Assembly: GCF_002280675.1 (NCBI RefSeq)
Contig: NZ_NCEN01000014.1
Coordinates: forward strand, 21,766-85,765
Length of the DNA stretch: 64,000 nucleotides
Reading direction: 5' to 3'
Source: Novosphingobium sp. 32-60-15
Lineage (GTDB): Bacteria > Pseudomonadota > Alphaproteobacteria > Sphingomonadales > Sphingomonadaceae
Part shown: one piece after another, positions 54,603 to 63,718 of the stretch
How the letters are laid out: the number at the start of each line of letters is the position of its first letter
How positions within the stretch are numbered: the first letter of the stretch is position 1
Program-made: the position numbers and the translations under genes
Notes under the pieces: generated by a model
Seen by the model: only the letters and a program-made list of their open reading frames with translations
Told to the model about the DNA's origin: nothing
Databases searched by the model: none

Positions 54603-57600
54603 ATGCCGACTGTTTCGATAATCATGCCCGCGTTCCAAGCAGAAGCATCTTTGCGCGCGGCAATCGCCAGCATGTCCAACCAGACGTTTGCTGATTGGGA
54701 ACTGGTCGTCGTCAACGACGGCTCAACCGACGCGACGCTTGCATTGGCTAACGAATGCGCCGCCAAAGACCCGCGGATTCGCGTGTTCAGCCAAGCGAAC
54801 CTTGGTGCTTCGGCTGCCCGGAACACCGGATTGCGTGAAGCGAAAGGCGACTGGATCGGCTTCCTTGATGCTGATGACTGGTTTGCGCCGTCATTCCTCC
54901 AATCGCTGTTGGACATCCGTACGGCGCACCCCGAAGTTGGCGTGGTATATTGCGATTTCGCGCTTGTGGATGCCAATAATAAACTACAGGAAGAACAAAG
55001 GGTTCCAGACCTTAGCGATCCTTTTGGCGCGCTTGCACGGAACTGTGTGCTGTCTGTCCACTGCGCTTTGACCCGTGCCGATATCCTGCGGGCGGCAGGC
55101 ACATTTGACGAAGCGTTGGTCATTAACGAAGACTGGGACCTGTGGCAGCGTATCGCCCGCACCGGCGCCCAGTTTCGGGGCATCCGGGAAATTCTTGCCT
55201 TCTATGTCACCCGCCCCAATTCGCTGTCGCGACGCAAGGTTGAGGCTTTGGCAAGCGACGGCGTGATCGTTATTGAACGCATGTTTGCTGCCGATCCGCG
55301 CGTTCCATCATCTGACCTGCGCTATGCCAACGGCTTACCCCTGGAAGACCGGCTGACAATGCTGCTCGATTGGATCATCATGTGCGCGGGCAATGCGGTG
55401 GCGCTTGACCTTGATCCGGTCGCATTTCTTGAACTGGTCCCCGATATTGGCGATGCGTTCCTTTACCCTGACGATGCCGCCGGTTCGATGAGCGGCGCGA
55501 TGGCGTTTGCCCGATGTGTCGAAGTCACAGCTTTGGCCAAGGACTGGGCCGAGCTTGGCCCGCGTGTGAAGCTGTTCTGGGAACGGTTGGCGCAAAAACT
55601 GGGGCGGGAACGTCCCGTCGATATGGCGCAAGCCTGCCAATTGCGCCTGATTTTTGGCCCGGACAAATGGCTGGCGCAATTCCATTCAAGCGCGATATTT
55701 GCCTGCAAGATCGATATTGCAGAGCCTTTGTATGCGATTGATCCCGGCGCATGTGACATTGTTCTGGCCGATGTCTTCGATGGTTCACAACCGCTTGGCC
55801 TGGTCGCAATCCCTGCAGCAGCAACCGTTCCACCATCGGTCATCGCTGATGCCATTCGCAAAACCGCGCCGTACTGGCAACATCGCCGACAAGTTATCCG
55901 GTCAATGGCGCCCAAAAAACTTGCGGGCCTGGCATGGCATGCTGGCCGGGAGCTTGCCCGTTCACGCGGGTGGGGCGTCAAGACGATGGCGGCCCGTCCG
56001 CAGACCACCGTAGGATCGCTGAAACAACGTTCACGCGCCGCGTTGGTGCTGGGCCTTGGCAAGATGGTGGACGCGCAGATGTCTTATGCGCCTGCTGATA
56101 CAGCGGCATGGGATTTGGCGCTTTCCAAGTTTGAGGCCGAGGCCAAGATCGCCATCGCCGATGTTCCCGAAGCTGCGCCGGTGGAAAGGCCGGCGCAGGA
56201 ATGGAACAATGACGTCGAGGTGAACTCTGTCGCCTATTGGGATCAGGTTTTTGAAACCGAAAACCCTTGGGCTTATGATAGCCCATACGAGCAGCGCAAA
56301 TATGAGCAGACGCTGGATTTGATACCGCGTGACAAGCCGCTGCGCGCAATTGAGCTTGCCTGTGCCGAAGGTCATTTCACCGCGCAGCTAGCCGCTGTTG
56401 TAGACGATCTGCTGGCGACCGATATCTCGCGCACCGCAATTGGCCGCGCCGCAGCGCGATGCCGCGCATCCGGGCACGAACACGTCAAGTTTGATCAACT
56501 GGATTTCTTCAACAATCCCCTGCCCGGGATGTTCGATCTGATCGTCTGCAGCGAGGTTTTGTACGAAGCCGGAACCCGCGAGAAGCTGGACCAGATCGCG
56601 CGCAATATCGCCACACATCTGACGCCGGATGGCGTTCTGGTAACCGCCCATATCATCGAAGTGACCGAAGAACGTGACCGGTCGGGATTCGATTGGGGCG
56701 GCGTTTTCGGGGCGAAATCGATTACCGAAGCGTTGCTGGCTACAGGCGAGCTTCAGCTTGAGGCTGAGATCGAGTGCGAGCTTTACCGTGTTCAACGCTA
56801 CCGCCGAACGCAAACACTGGTGGTCAAAGACGTCCGGCAGGAAGAAATGGGCAGCGCGCCTGCGCGCGAATATGCATTCCATGTGGTTTGGGGCGGGACA
56901 AAAGCAACCTGGTCAGAAGTTGAACATGAGCGCGCGCTGGCCGTGCCTGTGCTGATGTATCACCGGATTGCCGAGGCCGACGATGGGCCGCAAAGCCTTG
57001 CCCAATACCGCGTTGCTCCCGCCATGTTTGAGGCGCAAATGCGCTGGCTGCGGCAAAATGGCTATCACGGGATCACGCCTGACGAATGGCTTTGCGCAAT
57101 CCGTGAACGGCGGGCGATTGCCGGTCGCCCGGTGATGCTGACTTTCGACGATGGCTATCGTGACTTTGCCACGGCGGCCTGGCCGATCCTTGGCAAGTTC
57201 GGCATCCCTGCAACGGTTGCGATTGTCACCGACCATATCGGCGGTGCCGCACAATGGGATCGCCGCTTTGGTGAGCCTGCGCCGCTGATGAACTGGGATG
57301 AAGTGGCCCAGGTAGCCCGCGAAGGCGCGATTATTGCCAGTCATTCCGCCAGCCATTCACCGGTCAATGCCCTGACCGGCCATGAATTGTACCGCGAAGC
57401 CATCCAATCGCGTGAGGCCATCAGAAAGGCGACAGGGATTTTGCCGGAAACGGTGATTTATCCCTATGGCATTGAGGACATGGCGGCTTGCCGCGCGTTT
57501 GAACACGCTGGCTACAAAATTGGTTTCGGTACCAGATCGGGCGTCGCCACGATGTTGGACGATCCGATGCGCATGCCCCGGGTTGATGTTAACGGGCTGG

Positions 57601-57680
57601 AAGGGTTGGATGAATTCATCGCCAACGTCACGCAGATGGATTTGCAAACCGGGCGCAAGTGGCAGTCGAGCTTGGCATGA
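54603..57680 (+). CDS. GT2 / NodS-like methyltransferase / CE4 deacetylase fusion (intact)
   Basis: A 1025-residue three-module protein. Residues 1-220 are a GT2 glycosyltransferase (VSIIMPAFQAEASL, VVVNDGSTDAT, GASAARNTGLREAKGDW, FLDADDWF). Residues about 540-740 are a SAM-dependent methyltransferase of the nodulation-protein NodS kind (ENPWAYDSPYEQRKYEQTL, IELACAEGHFTAQL, LLATDISRTAI). Residues about 780-1010 are a NodB/CE4 polysaccharide deacetylase with VLMYHRI, LTFDDGYRDF (D849 base, D850 metal) and HSASHSP (H914 and H918, metal). All catalytic groups are present. No signal peptide is visible, so it should act on a cytoplasmic, probably lipid-linked, sugar. ATG 54603 has AAAGG 5-7 bases upstream. 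Its stop overlaps the ABC gene (ATGA). Confidence 0.88.
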   Translation: MPTVSIIMPAFQAEASLRAAIASMSNQTFADWELVVVNDGSTDATLALANECAAKDPRIRVFSQANLGASAARNTGLREAKGDWIGFLDADDWFAPSFLQSLLDIRTAHPEVGVVYCDFALVDANNKLQEEQRVPDLSDPFGALARNCVLSVHCALTRADILRAAGTFDEALVINEDWDLWQRIARTGAQFRGIREILAFYVTRPNSLSRRKVEALASDGVIVIERMFAADPRVPSSDLRYANGLPLEDRLTMLLDWIIMCAGNAVALDLDPVAFLELVPDIGDAFLYPDDAAGSMSGAMAFARCVEVTALAKDWAELGPRVKLFWERLAQKLGRERPVDMAQACQLRLIFGPDKWLAQFHSSAIFACKIDIAEPLYAIDPGACDIVLADVFDGSQPLGLVAIPAAATVPPSVIADAIRKTAPYWQHRRQVIRSMAPKKLAGLAWHAGRELARSRGWGVKTMAARPQTTVGSLKQRSRAALVLGLGKMVDAQMSYAPADTAAWDLALSKFEAEAKIAIADVPEAAPVERPAQEWNNDVEVNSVAYWDQVFETENPWAYDSPYEQRKYEQTLDLIPRDKPLRAIELACAEGHFTAQLAAVVDDLLATDISRTAIGRAAARCRASGHEHVKFDQLDFFNNPLPGMFDLIVCSEVLYEAGTREKLDQIARNIATHLTPDGVLVTAHIIEVTEERDRSGFDWGGVFGAKSITEALLATGELQLEAEIECELYRVQRYRRTQTLVVKDVRQEEMGSAPAREYAFHVVWGGTKATWSEVEHERALAVPVLMYHRIAEADDGPQSLAQYRVAPAMFEAQMRWLRQNGYHGITPDEWLCAIRERRAIAGRPVMLTFDDGYRDFATAAWPILGKFGIPATVAIVTDHIGGAAQWDRRFGEPAPLMNWDEVAQVAREGAIIASHSASHSPVNALTGHELYREAIQSREAIRKATGILPETVIYPYGIEDMAACRAFEHAGYKIGFGTRSGVATMLDDPMRMPRVDVNGLEGLDEFIANVTQMDLQTGRKWQSSLA

Positions 57681-59479
57681 CGCCTGTGGCGCTGAATGGC
57701 GAAGGCTCGGTGGCCCCTGCGGCCACACTTGACGCTTTTGACGCATTCGATGAATTTGATGATCGGGAAAGCGCTTCGATCAGTGTTGGCGGTGTATTGG
57801 CCATCCTCCGCTTGGTCGCGCCGTTTTGGCACGGCATGCTGTGGGCCTTTCCGACGATTGTCGGTTTGGGCCTGCTTGCGGCGGCAGCTGAGGGCATGGG
57901 CATTGGCGTCGTCTTGCTGCTGCTCTCCAGCTTGCTCAGGGGCGAGGCCAATCGCGGCTTTCTGGGTGATGACACATTTGACCGGATGGCAGATACCATC
58001 CTGCAATGGACCGGTGGTGAAATCTGGGTTCTGGCGGTGCTTGCCGCTGCAATGATGGCGCTGCGCATTTCCGTGATCGTGGCCAATGATGTGGTCACCA
58101 CATTGGTTGAGGGCCGCATATCGCATCAGGTGCGCACATCACTGTTTCGCAGCCTGTTGCATATGCCAATGGAGGCAATGCAGCGGCGTTCGTTCGGCGA
58201 TATGCTGGTAGTGGTCAATCACCAGAGCTGGCGCATTGCCGAGGCGACCGATGCCCTGGCCAACATGGTGCTCAGCGGCGTCATCGCACTGTTGATGGGA
58301 CTGGCGTTGATGATGGTAGCACCTGCAATCGGCGTTGTTGCCATTTGCGGGACGATCCTGCTTTCACTAGCGCTAAAGCCTGTTGAAAAGGCAGCCGAGG
58401 CAGCTGGAGAAGAAGTCGCCGATGCATCACGGCAAGTAAGCGTCCTGACGTTGCGCGCCCTGCAATCCATGCGCGCGGTGCGGGCTTTCAGCGGCACCAA
58501 GGCACAGATGAAGCTGTTTTCTGCGCAATCGGCAAAGCTGCACCGCTCTTCAAACCGCAGCGATCTTTTGGCGAGCGTGGGGGAGTCTGGCAATCAGGTA
58601 ACGTCTCTGTTGCTGCTGGTTCTGATCACGCTGGTGGCGCTTTATCAAGGCCTTGGTTTTTCGGTGATCCTGGCATCGGTCGCGCTGCTCTATCGCATGC
58701 AGCCTTATGTGGCGGCATTTGATACGCACCGTTTGCGGCTGGCTGTGATGCTCGCCCCCATTCGCGCAGTGACCGAACTTGTCGCCATGGCCCCGCCTAA
58801 ACGCCAAAACGCATCGTCCACGCCGTTTACCGGAATGCGCAAGGGCATCGCCTTGAACAGCGTGACCTTCCGTTATCCTGATCGCCCTGCTCCGGCGCTG
58901 AACAATATCAGCGCGATCATCCCCGCCGGGACTTGGACCTTGATTGATGGCCCCAGCGGCACGGGCAAATCTACGCTGGTCAACTTGCTGCTGGGTTTCC
59001 TGCAGCCATCGCAGGGCACGATTACCGTTGATGGCCAACTGCTTGATGATATTGATATCGATGAGTGGCGCGCCACGCTTGCTGTCAGTGGCCAGGACGT
59101 TGAACTGATTGACGGCACGCTTGCCGAAAACATCCTGATCGGGCGGGCAGATGCCAGCGATGCGGAGCTGGCAGAGGCTATTGACGTGGCTGGCCTTACC
59201 CCGGTGCTCGCCGCTTTGACCGAGGGTGTGCAGACCCGTTTGGGCGAACGCGGCCTCAATCTGTCTGGTGGTCAGCGCCAGCGCGTCGGCATTGCCCGCG
59301 CCATGATCACCGATCCGCAAATTCTGATCCTTGATGAAGCCACCAGCGCCTTGGATATCGCGTCAAGCGAAGCCATCATCGCTGGCATTGCGCGGCGGAT
59401 GGCAGGCCGGACCGTGATCATGATTGGCCACCGCATCGACATCACAATCCCGCCGCATCACCGGATAGAACTGGCCTGA
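57677..59479 (+). CDS. ABC exporter half-transporter (permease-ATPase fusion)
   Basis: A 600-residue ABC transporter with an N-terminal membrane domain (about six helices, residues 40-330) and a C-terminal ATPase. The ATPase has Walker A GPSGTGKST (425-433), the signature LSGGQ (529-533), Walker B ILILDEATSALD and the switch His in MIGHRID. This is the MsbA/lipid-glycan exporter layout and works as a homodimer. An acidic leader (DAFDAFDEFDDRES) precedes the first helix. The ATG at 57677 overlaps the preceding stop; GTG 57659 is a less likely start. Between two sugar-modifying fusion proteins and an acyltransferase, it probably exports their product, as NodIJ does for Nod factors in another ABC family. 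Confidence 0.88.
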   Translation: MTPVALNGEGSVAPAATLDAFDAFDEFDDRESASISVGGVLAILRLVAPFWHGMLWAFPTIVGLGLLAAAAEGMGIGVVLLLLSSLLRGEANRGFLGDDTFDRMADTILQWTGGEIWVLAVLAAAMMALRISVIVANDVVTTLVEGRISHQVRTSLFRSLLHMPMEAMQRRSFGDMLVVVNHQSWRIAEATDALANMVLSGVIALLMGLALMMVAPAIGVVAICGTILLSLALKPVEKAAEAAGEEVADASRQVSVLTLRALQSMRAVRAFSGTKAQMKLFSAQSAKLHRSSNRSDLLASVGESGNQVTSLLLLVLITLVALYQGLGFSVILASVALLYRMQPYVAAFDTHRLRLAVMLAPIRAVTELVAMAPPKRQNASSTPFTGMRKGIALNSVTFRYPDRPAPALNNISAIIPAGTWTLIDGPSGTGKSTLVNLLLGFLQPSQGTITVDGQLLDDIDIDEWRATLAVSGQDVELIDGTLAENILIGRADASDAELAEAIDVAGLTPVLAALTEGVQTRLGERGLNLSGGQRQRVGIARAMITDPQILILDEATSALDIASSEAIIAGIARRMAGRTVIMIGHRIDITIPPHHRIELA

Positions 59480-59507
59480 TCATGGTGTTTCAAAGGGGTA
59501 ATCAGCC

Positions 59508-60641
59508 ATGAGCATGGCGCCAGCGGCCCGCGCCGGACAGATCGATACGCTTCGTGCCTTTGCGGTCATGGCTGTGATCTTTTCACACACCATCACCCCG
59601 GAATATGCCATCGGCGAATTCGCGTTCTTCGAATTTGGCGCATACGGCGTCTATATCTTCTTCGTGATCAGCGGCTTCCTCATCACGGGGCAGTTGCTTG
59701 ATATAAAGAAGCTGCGTGAAGCGCGCGATGATGGGCTGGCGGCTCCGCTGAAGAGCTTTTTTGCCAAACGTGCGCTACGGCTACTGCCCGCTTACTATCT
59801 GGCGCTTTTCGGAGCGTGGATCATTGATCTGCGAACGATCCGCGCGGAAATGCCGTGGCATATGGCGCAATTGACGAATGTGTTGTTCGGGTTCGACCAG
59901 CAGGCTGAATACACCTCTCCGGTCGGGCATCTGTGGAGCCTGAGCATGGAGTGGCAATTCTATCTGGTGTGGCCATTCGTGATATTGCTGTGCGGCCCCC
60001 GAAGCCTTCTGGCAATCACGCTGGGGTTGATTGCGTTTTCGTTCACAGCCTGGCTTGAAGTCTTGCCGCTGCCGCAACCCATTTTATTGACCTCAATTCC
60101 CGCCTCGCTCGATTCATTGGGCTTTGGCGCGCTTTTGGCGATAGGTGTAGAGCGCCGCTGGCCAATAGCGCGATTTGCGCGGCATGTGTGGTGGGTTGGC
60201 TTGGCCGTTGTCATCATGACCGTGCCGTTAATGGTCGGCCAAGCAGACTTTGGATGGGAACTGGCCCCCTATGCCCACGAAATGCTCAACGTGTTTTTCA
60301 TGCTCGTCGTATACCGCGCTTACTCTGGCTGGACTGGCATGACAGGGTATGTCCTGAACCTTGCACCGCTCCGCTACATGGGCGTCATTAGCTACGGTAT
60401 ATACCTGTATCACCAGTATATTTTGTCTGCATACGAAGGATTGGCGGCACGATTGTGGGGCCGGATGCCAGTTGATTACGGCGTGCTTTTGACAGTCTCG
60501 CTGCTTGTCATTTCGTGGATCGCCGCGCACTTTTCGTGGAAGTGGTTTGAAGAACCCATCAACCGCATGCGCCAGCGTTATTCCTATCCGCAGAAGGAAA
60601 GACCGGTGACGCAGACAAACATCACCAGCGGCACGTCATAA
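59508..60641 (+). CDS. Acyltransferase-3 family membrane protein (sugar O-acyltransferase)
   Basis: A 377-residue membrane protein with about ten helices of the acyltransferase-3 family (OafA, ExoZ, NodX). GQIDTLRAFAVMAVIFSH carries the conserved Arg and the catalytic-type His, GVYIFFVISGFLIT is the second family motif, KRALRLLPAYYLAL the R-x-x-R segment, and HLWSLSMEWQFYLVWP the conserved 'SLxxExQFY' stretch. It puts an acetyl or other short acyl group onto a glycan at the membrane. AAAGGGG precedes the ATG, 28 bases after the ABC gene, so it is probably in the same operon. Confidence 0.9.
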   Translation: MSMAPAARAGQIDTLRAFAVMAVIFSHTITPEYAIGEFAFFEFGAYGVYIFFVISGFLITGQLLDIKKLREARDDGLAAPLKSFFAKRALRLLPAYYLALFGAWIIDLRTIRAEMPWHMAQLTNVLFGFDQQAEYTSPVGHLWSLSMEWQFYLVWPFVILLCGPRSLLAITLGLIAFSFTAWLEVLPLPQPILLTSIPASLDSLGFGALLAIGVERRWPIARFARHVWWVGLAVVIMTVPLMVGQADFGWELAPYAHEMLNVFFMLVVYRAYSGWTGMTGYVLNLAPLRYMGVISYGIYLYHQYILSAYEGLAARLWGRMPVDYGVLLTVSLLVISWIAAHFSWKWFEEPINRMRQRYSYPQKERPVTQTNITSGTS

Positions 60642-60814
60642 CCATATGTTTTATTAACGGAAATTTCTGACCTACTTGCTAAAGATGCTACATTCGCCGG
60701 GCAAGACGTCCACGTCCAAGTAATCAGTTACCGCGTATTTTGGGAGGCACCACGTTTAATGACAATGTTTGTGCCTTCCGCGCCGCGATGTGACCGCACC
60801 GGTCGCAGTGCTGG

Positions 60815-63718
60815 ATGAGCGCGGTTACCATCATCATCCCTGCATTTCGCAATGCAGCAACCCTGTCGCGTACGCTGGCCAGCGTCTATGCGCAGTACCA
60901 CACCAATTGGCGGATCATCGTGGCATGCGATGGCGCGACCGACGGAACATATGAAATCGCCTGCCAAGCCGCTGCTGCTGATAGCCGCGTTGTTGCGCTT
61001 GATCTTCCGCACGGTGGGCCATCAAAGGCGCGCAATGCCGCGCTGGCCAAGGCGGATGGCGAATGGTTGCTGTTTCTGGATGCGGACGATACGATTGCAC
61101 CGACGTTTCTATCGCATATGTTACGAGTGGCGGCGCGCTATCCGGAAGCCGACATTATCGCGTGCGGTTACCGCCGGTTGGACGAACTTGGCCGCGTTTG
61201 TGACAGGTTTGCGCCGCTTCCGCTTGATAAGGATAGCTTGGCTGTGTGCGCGGCGGGGCCGCCCGGCGCAATCCACAGCTTCATTGTCCGGCGTGAGCGT
61301 GTGGTGAAGTGTGGGGGCTTTGACGAAACCTTGCAGACAAACGAGGATTGGGACCTGTGGCTAAGGCTGGCGCAGGACGGCAGCCGTTTTGCCGTAACGC
61401 GGCGCGTTCTGGCAGACTACTGGTCGTCGGCTGATTCTTTGACCCGCGACACGCACATGATGGTGCGCGATGCGCGAACCATGCTGGAGCGCGCGCGTGC
61501 GGTTCAGGCAAACCCCGCCCTTGGACTTGAACACTTTGATATGCGCTCTTTCCCCGTTGCCGATCTTGCCTTGCGCAATTGGATGTGGAGCGCAGGCGTT
61601 GCGATTGGCCAAGGGCGCGATGTGCCGAACGCCTTCAACGACCTTGGCCCAGAAGTCGATTGCCGGTACCAGAAGGACGAACTGGCGCTGCGGCTGTTCA
61701 ACGGTATGGTCATTGGCAGTGGCACGGGGCTGTCTGGCCTTGTCCAGCGCTGGCAAGGACTGCACGAACGCGTTGAACAAGTGCTTGGGCAATTGGCCCG
61801 GCATGTGGGCCACGATGATGTTGTGGTGCCGATTGCGCGCGACTTGCAATTGCAAACCGCACGTCATGGCCGCCTCAAAGGCCAAATCGATCTGGGCCTG
61901 GTACTGGGTGTGCCGTTAAGCCCTGCCATGTTGTGGCGCGGTTTCCAGCCACAAACCCTTGCCGACATGATTGTCTTCCAAGTTCCCTATTTGCGACCCA
62001 TCACATGGTTCAGCTTTGAAGGCCCGCTTCTTGGCGGCCTTGCTGGCGTGGATGTGCGCAGGATCATCTGGCATAGCATCAAGCGCCGATTGTTGGCCAA
62101 ACTTGCGCGAACGCCATTGATCCCGCCCCGCATATCAAAGCCGCTTGCACGGTACATGGCATTGGCGCGGCGCGTGGTGAAACGCATTTTCCCGGCGTAC
62201 GACGCTGCCCGACCTGCAGGGACGTTAGGGGCAAGTGTCCGCAAGATCGAGGCCGACTTGCAAGCGCGCGATGTTCCGCCGCCACCAGTCAGCCCTGCGT
62301 TATCGGCAGCAGCCCATCCTGATTCCCGCTCCTCTCCGGAAGAGTGGGACGCGTTCTTTGAACAGGCCAATCCGTGGCGCTATGATAGCGCCTACGAGCA
62401 GGTCAAATATCAGCGCACGTCGTCGCTGATCAGGCCAAATGCAGCTGGCAAAGCCTTGGAGATCGCCTGTGCTGAGGGCCATTTCACCATCGATCTTGCA
62501 TCCCACTTCGGCTCGGTCACGGCGTTGGACATTTCAGAGCGCGCGATTGAACGCGCAAAGCAGCGGGTAGCCGGACGAGGCAGCGTCAATTTTGTCCAGA
62601 CAGATGTCTTCCGCGATGGCATCGCAGGGCGCTATGACCTGATCACTTGCTCTGAAATGCTGTACTTTGCGCCTTCGGTTGCGGCGCTTGAAAAGCTTGC
62701 AGACAACATTGCAGCAGCCCTGAACCAGAATGGCCAGTTCGTTCACGCCCACGCCTTTCTGATCGGGGAAAGGCCTGATCGAACTGCGTTCGATTGGGAT
62801 GGCACCGCTGGCGGCGATAAAATCTTCGAAATCTTTAACGCAGCGCCCGGCCTGCGCCATGTGCGTGCTATAATCACCGACCTGTACCGGATCGATCTGT
62901 TTGAAAAAGCAGAGGAACCTGTAGCCGGTGCCATTGCCCCGGCGGCAGTCATCGAAACCATGCCGCTGGGCTGCGAACTGACAGACCCCGTCGCTGGTGA
63001 TGTGGTCTGGGATGGCGCAATCTTATCACGTAGCGACTCCAAACTGCTCCGCACGAACCAAATTCCTGTGCTGTTGTTCCATGGCCTTAATACTGGCGAG
63101 GTGACCGCAGCGGACGAGGTTTTCGGGCTCTCTGCCGAAGCGTTTGATGCCCATTTGCGGCTTTTGCGCAGACATGGCTTCCGCTCATTGCGCATGGATG
63201 AATGGGAGCGTGCGGCCCGCTATAGCGGCAATCTGCATGGCCGTCCGCTGATGCTTACCTTTGATACTTTGGACCACGCATTTATCGACCAGTGTTGGCC
63301 AATCATGCGCCGCAACGGCTTTCAGCCACACGTCTTTGCTACGCCTGATGAACTGTTGCATGTTGCAGGAACCGAAGCGACCATCAAGGAATGGGTCTCA
63401 CTTGGTTTAAGCATCGGCAGCAGGCTGGATGGCCGTGCGGCGGACACGCTCTTGTCGCCCGAGCTTTTGCAGGTTGCGATTGAAACACGCCTGAAGCTTG
63501 AGGCTTTGACCGGCTTGACCGTCCGGTCGGTGGCACCGCCCATGGGCATGATCGACCATCGCATCGCTGAAATCCTACACGCCGCAGGCTTTTACCGCTG
63601 CTTCCTTGACGATGGTGGCATTGCCACACTGAGCGGCCGTGAAGCGGCAACACCCCGCATCGATATGGCTGCTGAAAACGTGCAACAGGCCATGCTCACC
63701 ATCATCGCACCAAGTTAA
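60815..63718 (+). CDS. GT2 / NodS-like methyltransferase / degenerate CE4 fusion
   Basis: A 967-residue paralogue of the 54603 gene product with the same order: GT2 (1-210; VTIIIPAFRNAATL, GGPSKARNAALAKADGEW, FLDADDTIAP), NodS-like methyltransferase (about 508-700; ANPWRYDSAYEQVKYQRT, LEIACAEGHFTIDL, VTALDISERAI), and a C-terminal domain that aligns with CE4 (VLLFHGL, LMLTFDTLDHAF). In the last, only D817 of the Asp pair remains: the metal Asp is T818, and the His pair is R870 and R874 with the spacing kept. It cannot bind the usual metal and is probably a pseudo-deacetylase with a binding or regulatory role. ATG 60815 has only a weak site, 173 bases after the acyltransferase gene. Confidence 0.87.
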   Translation: MSAVTIIIPAFRNAATLSRTLASVYAQYHTNWRIIVACDGATDGTYEIACQAAAADSRVVALDLPHGGPSKARNAALAKADGEWLLFLDADDTIAPTFLSHMLRVAARYPEADIIACGYRRLDELGRVCDRFAPLPLDKDSLAVCAAGPPGAIHSFIVRRERVVKCGGFDETLQTNEDWDLWLRLAQDGSRFAVTRRVLADYWSSADSLTRDTHMMVRDARTMLERARAVQANPALGLEHFDMRSFPVADLALRNWMWSAGVAIGQGRDVPNAFNDLGPEVDCRYQKDELALRLFNGMVIGSGTGLSGLVQRWQGLHERVEQVLGQLARHVGHDDVVVPIARDLQLQTARHGRLKGQIDLGLVLGVPLSPAMLWRGFQPQTLADMIVFQVPYLRPITWFSFEGPLLGGLAGVDVRRIIWHSIKRRLLAKLARTPLIPPRISKPLARYMALARRVVKRIFPAYDAARPAGTLGASVRKIEADLQARDVPPPPVSPALSAAAHPDSRSSPEEWDAFFEQANPWRYDSAYEQVKYQRTSSLIRPNAAGKALEIACAEGHFTIDLASHFGSVTALDISERAIERAKQRVAGRGSVNFVQTDVFRDGIAGRYDLITCSEMLYFAPSVAALEKLADNIAAALNQNGQFVHAHAFLIGERPDRTAFDWDGTAGGDKIFEIFNAAPGLRHVRAIITDLYRIDLFEKAEEPVAGAIAPAAVIETMPLGCELTDPVAGDVVWDGAILSRSDSKLLRTNQIPVLLFHGLNTGEVTAADEVFGLSAEAFDAHLRLLRRHGFRSLRMDEWERAARYSGNLHGRPLMLTFDTLDHAFIDQCWPIMRRNGFQPHVFATPDELLHVAGTEATIKEWVSLGLSIGSRLDGRAADTLLSPELLQVAIETRLKLEALTGLTVRSVAPPMGMIDHRIAEILHAAGFYRCFLDDGGIATLSGREAATPRIDMAAENVQQAMLTIIAPS

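Noticed and set aside
57659..57679. GTG at 57659 as the ABC transporter start
   Set aside because: The ATG at 57677 gives the standard ATGA overlap with the upstream stop; the GTG adds six residues with no better ribosome-binding site.
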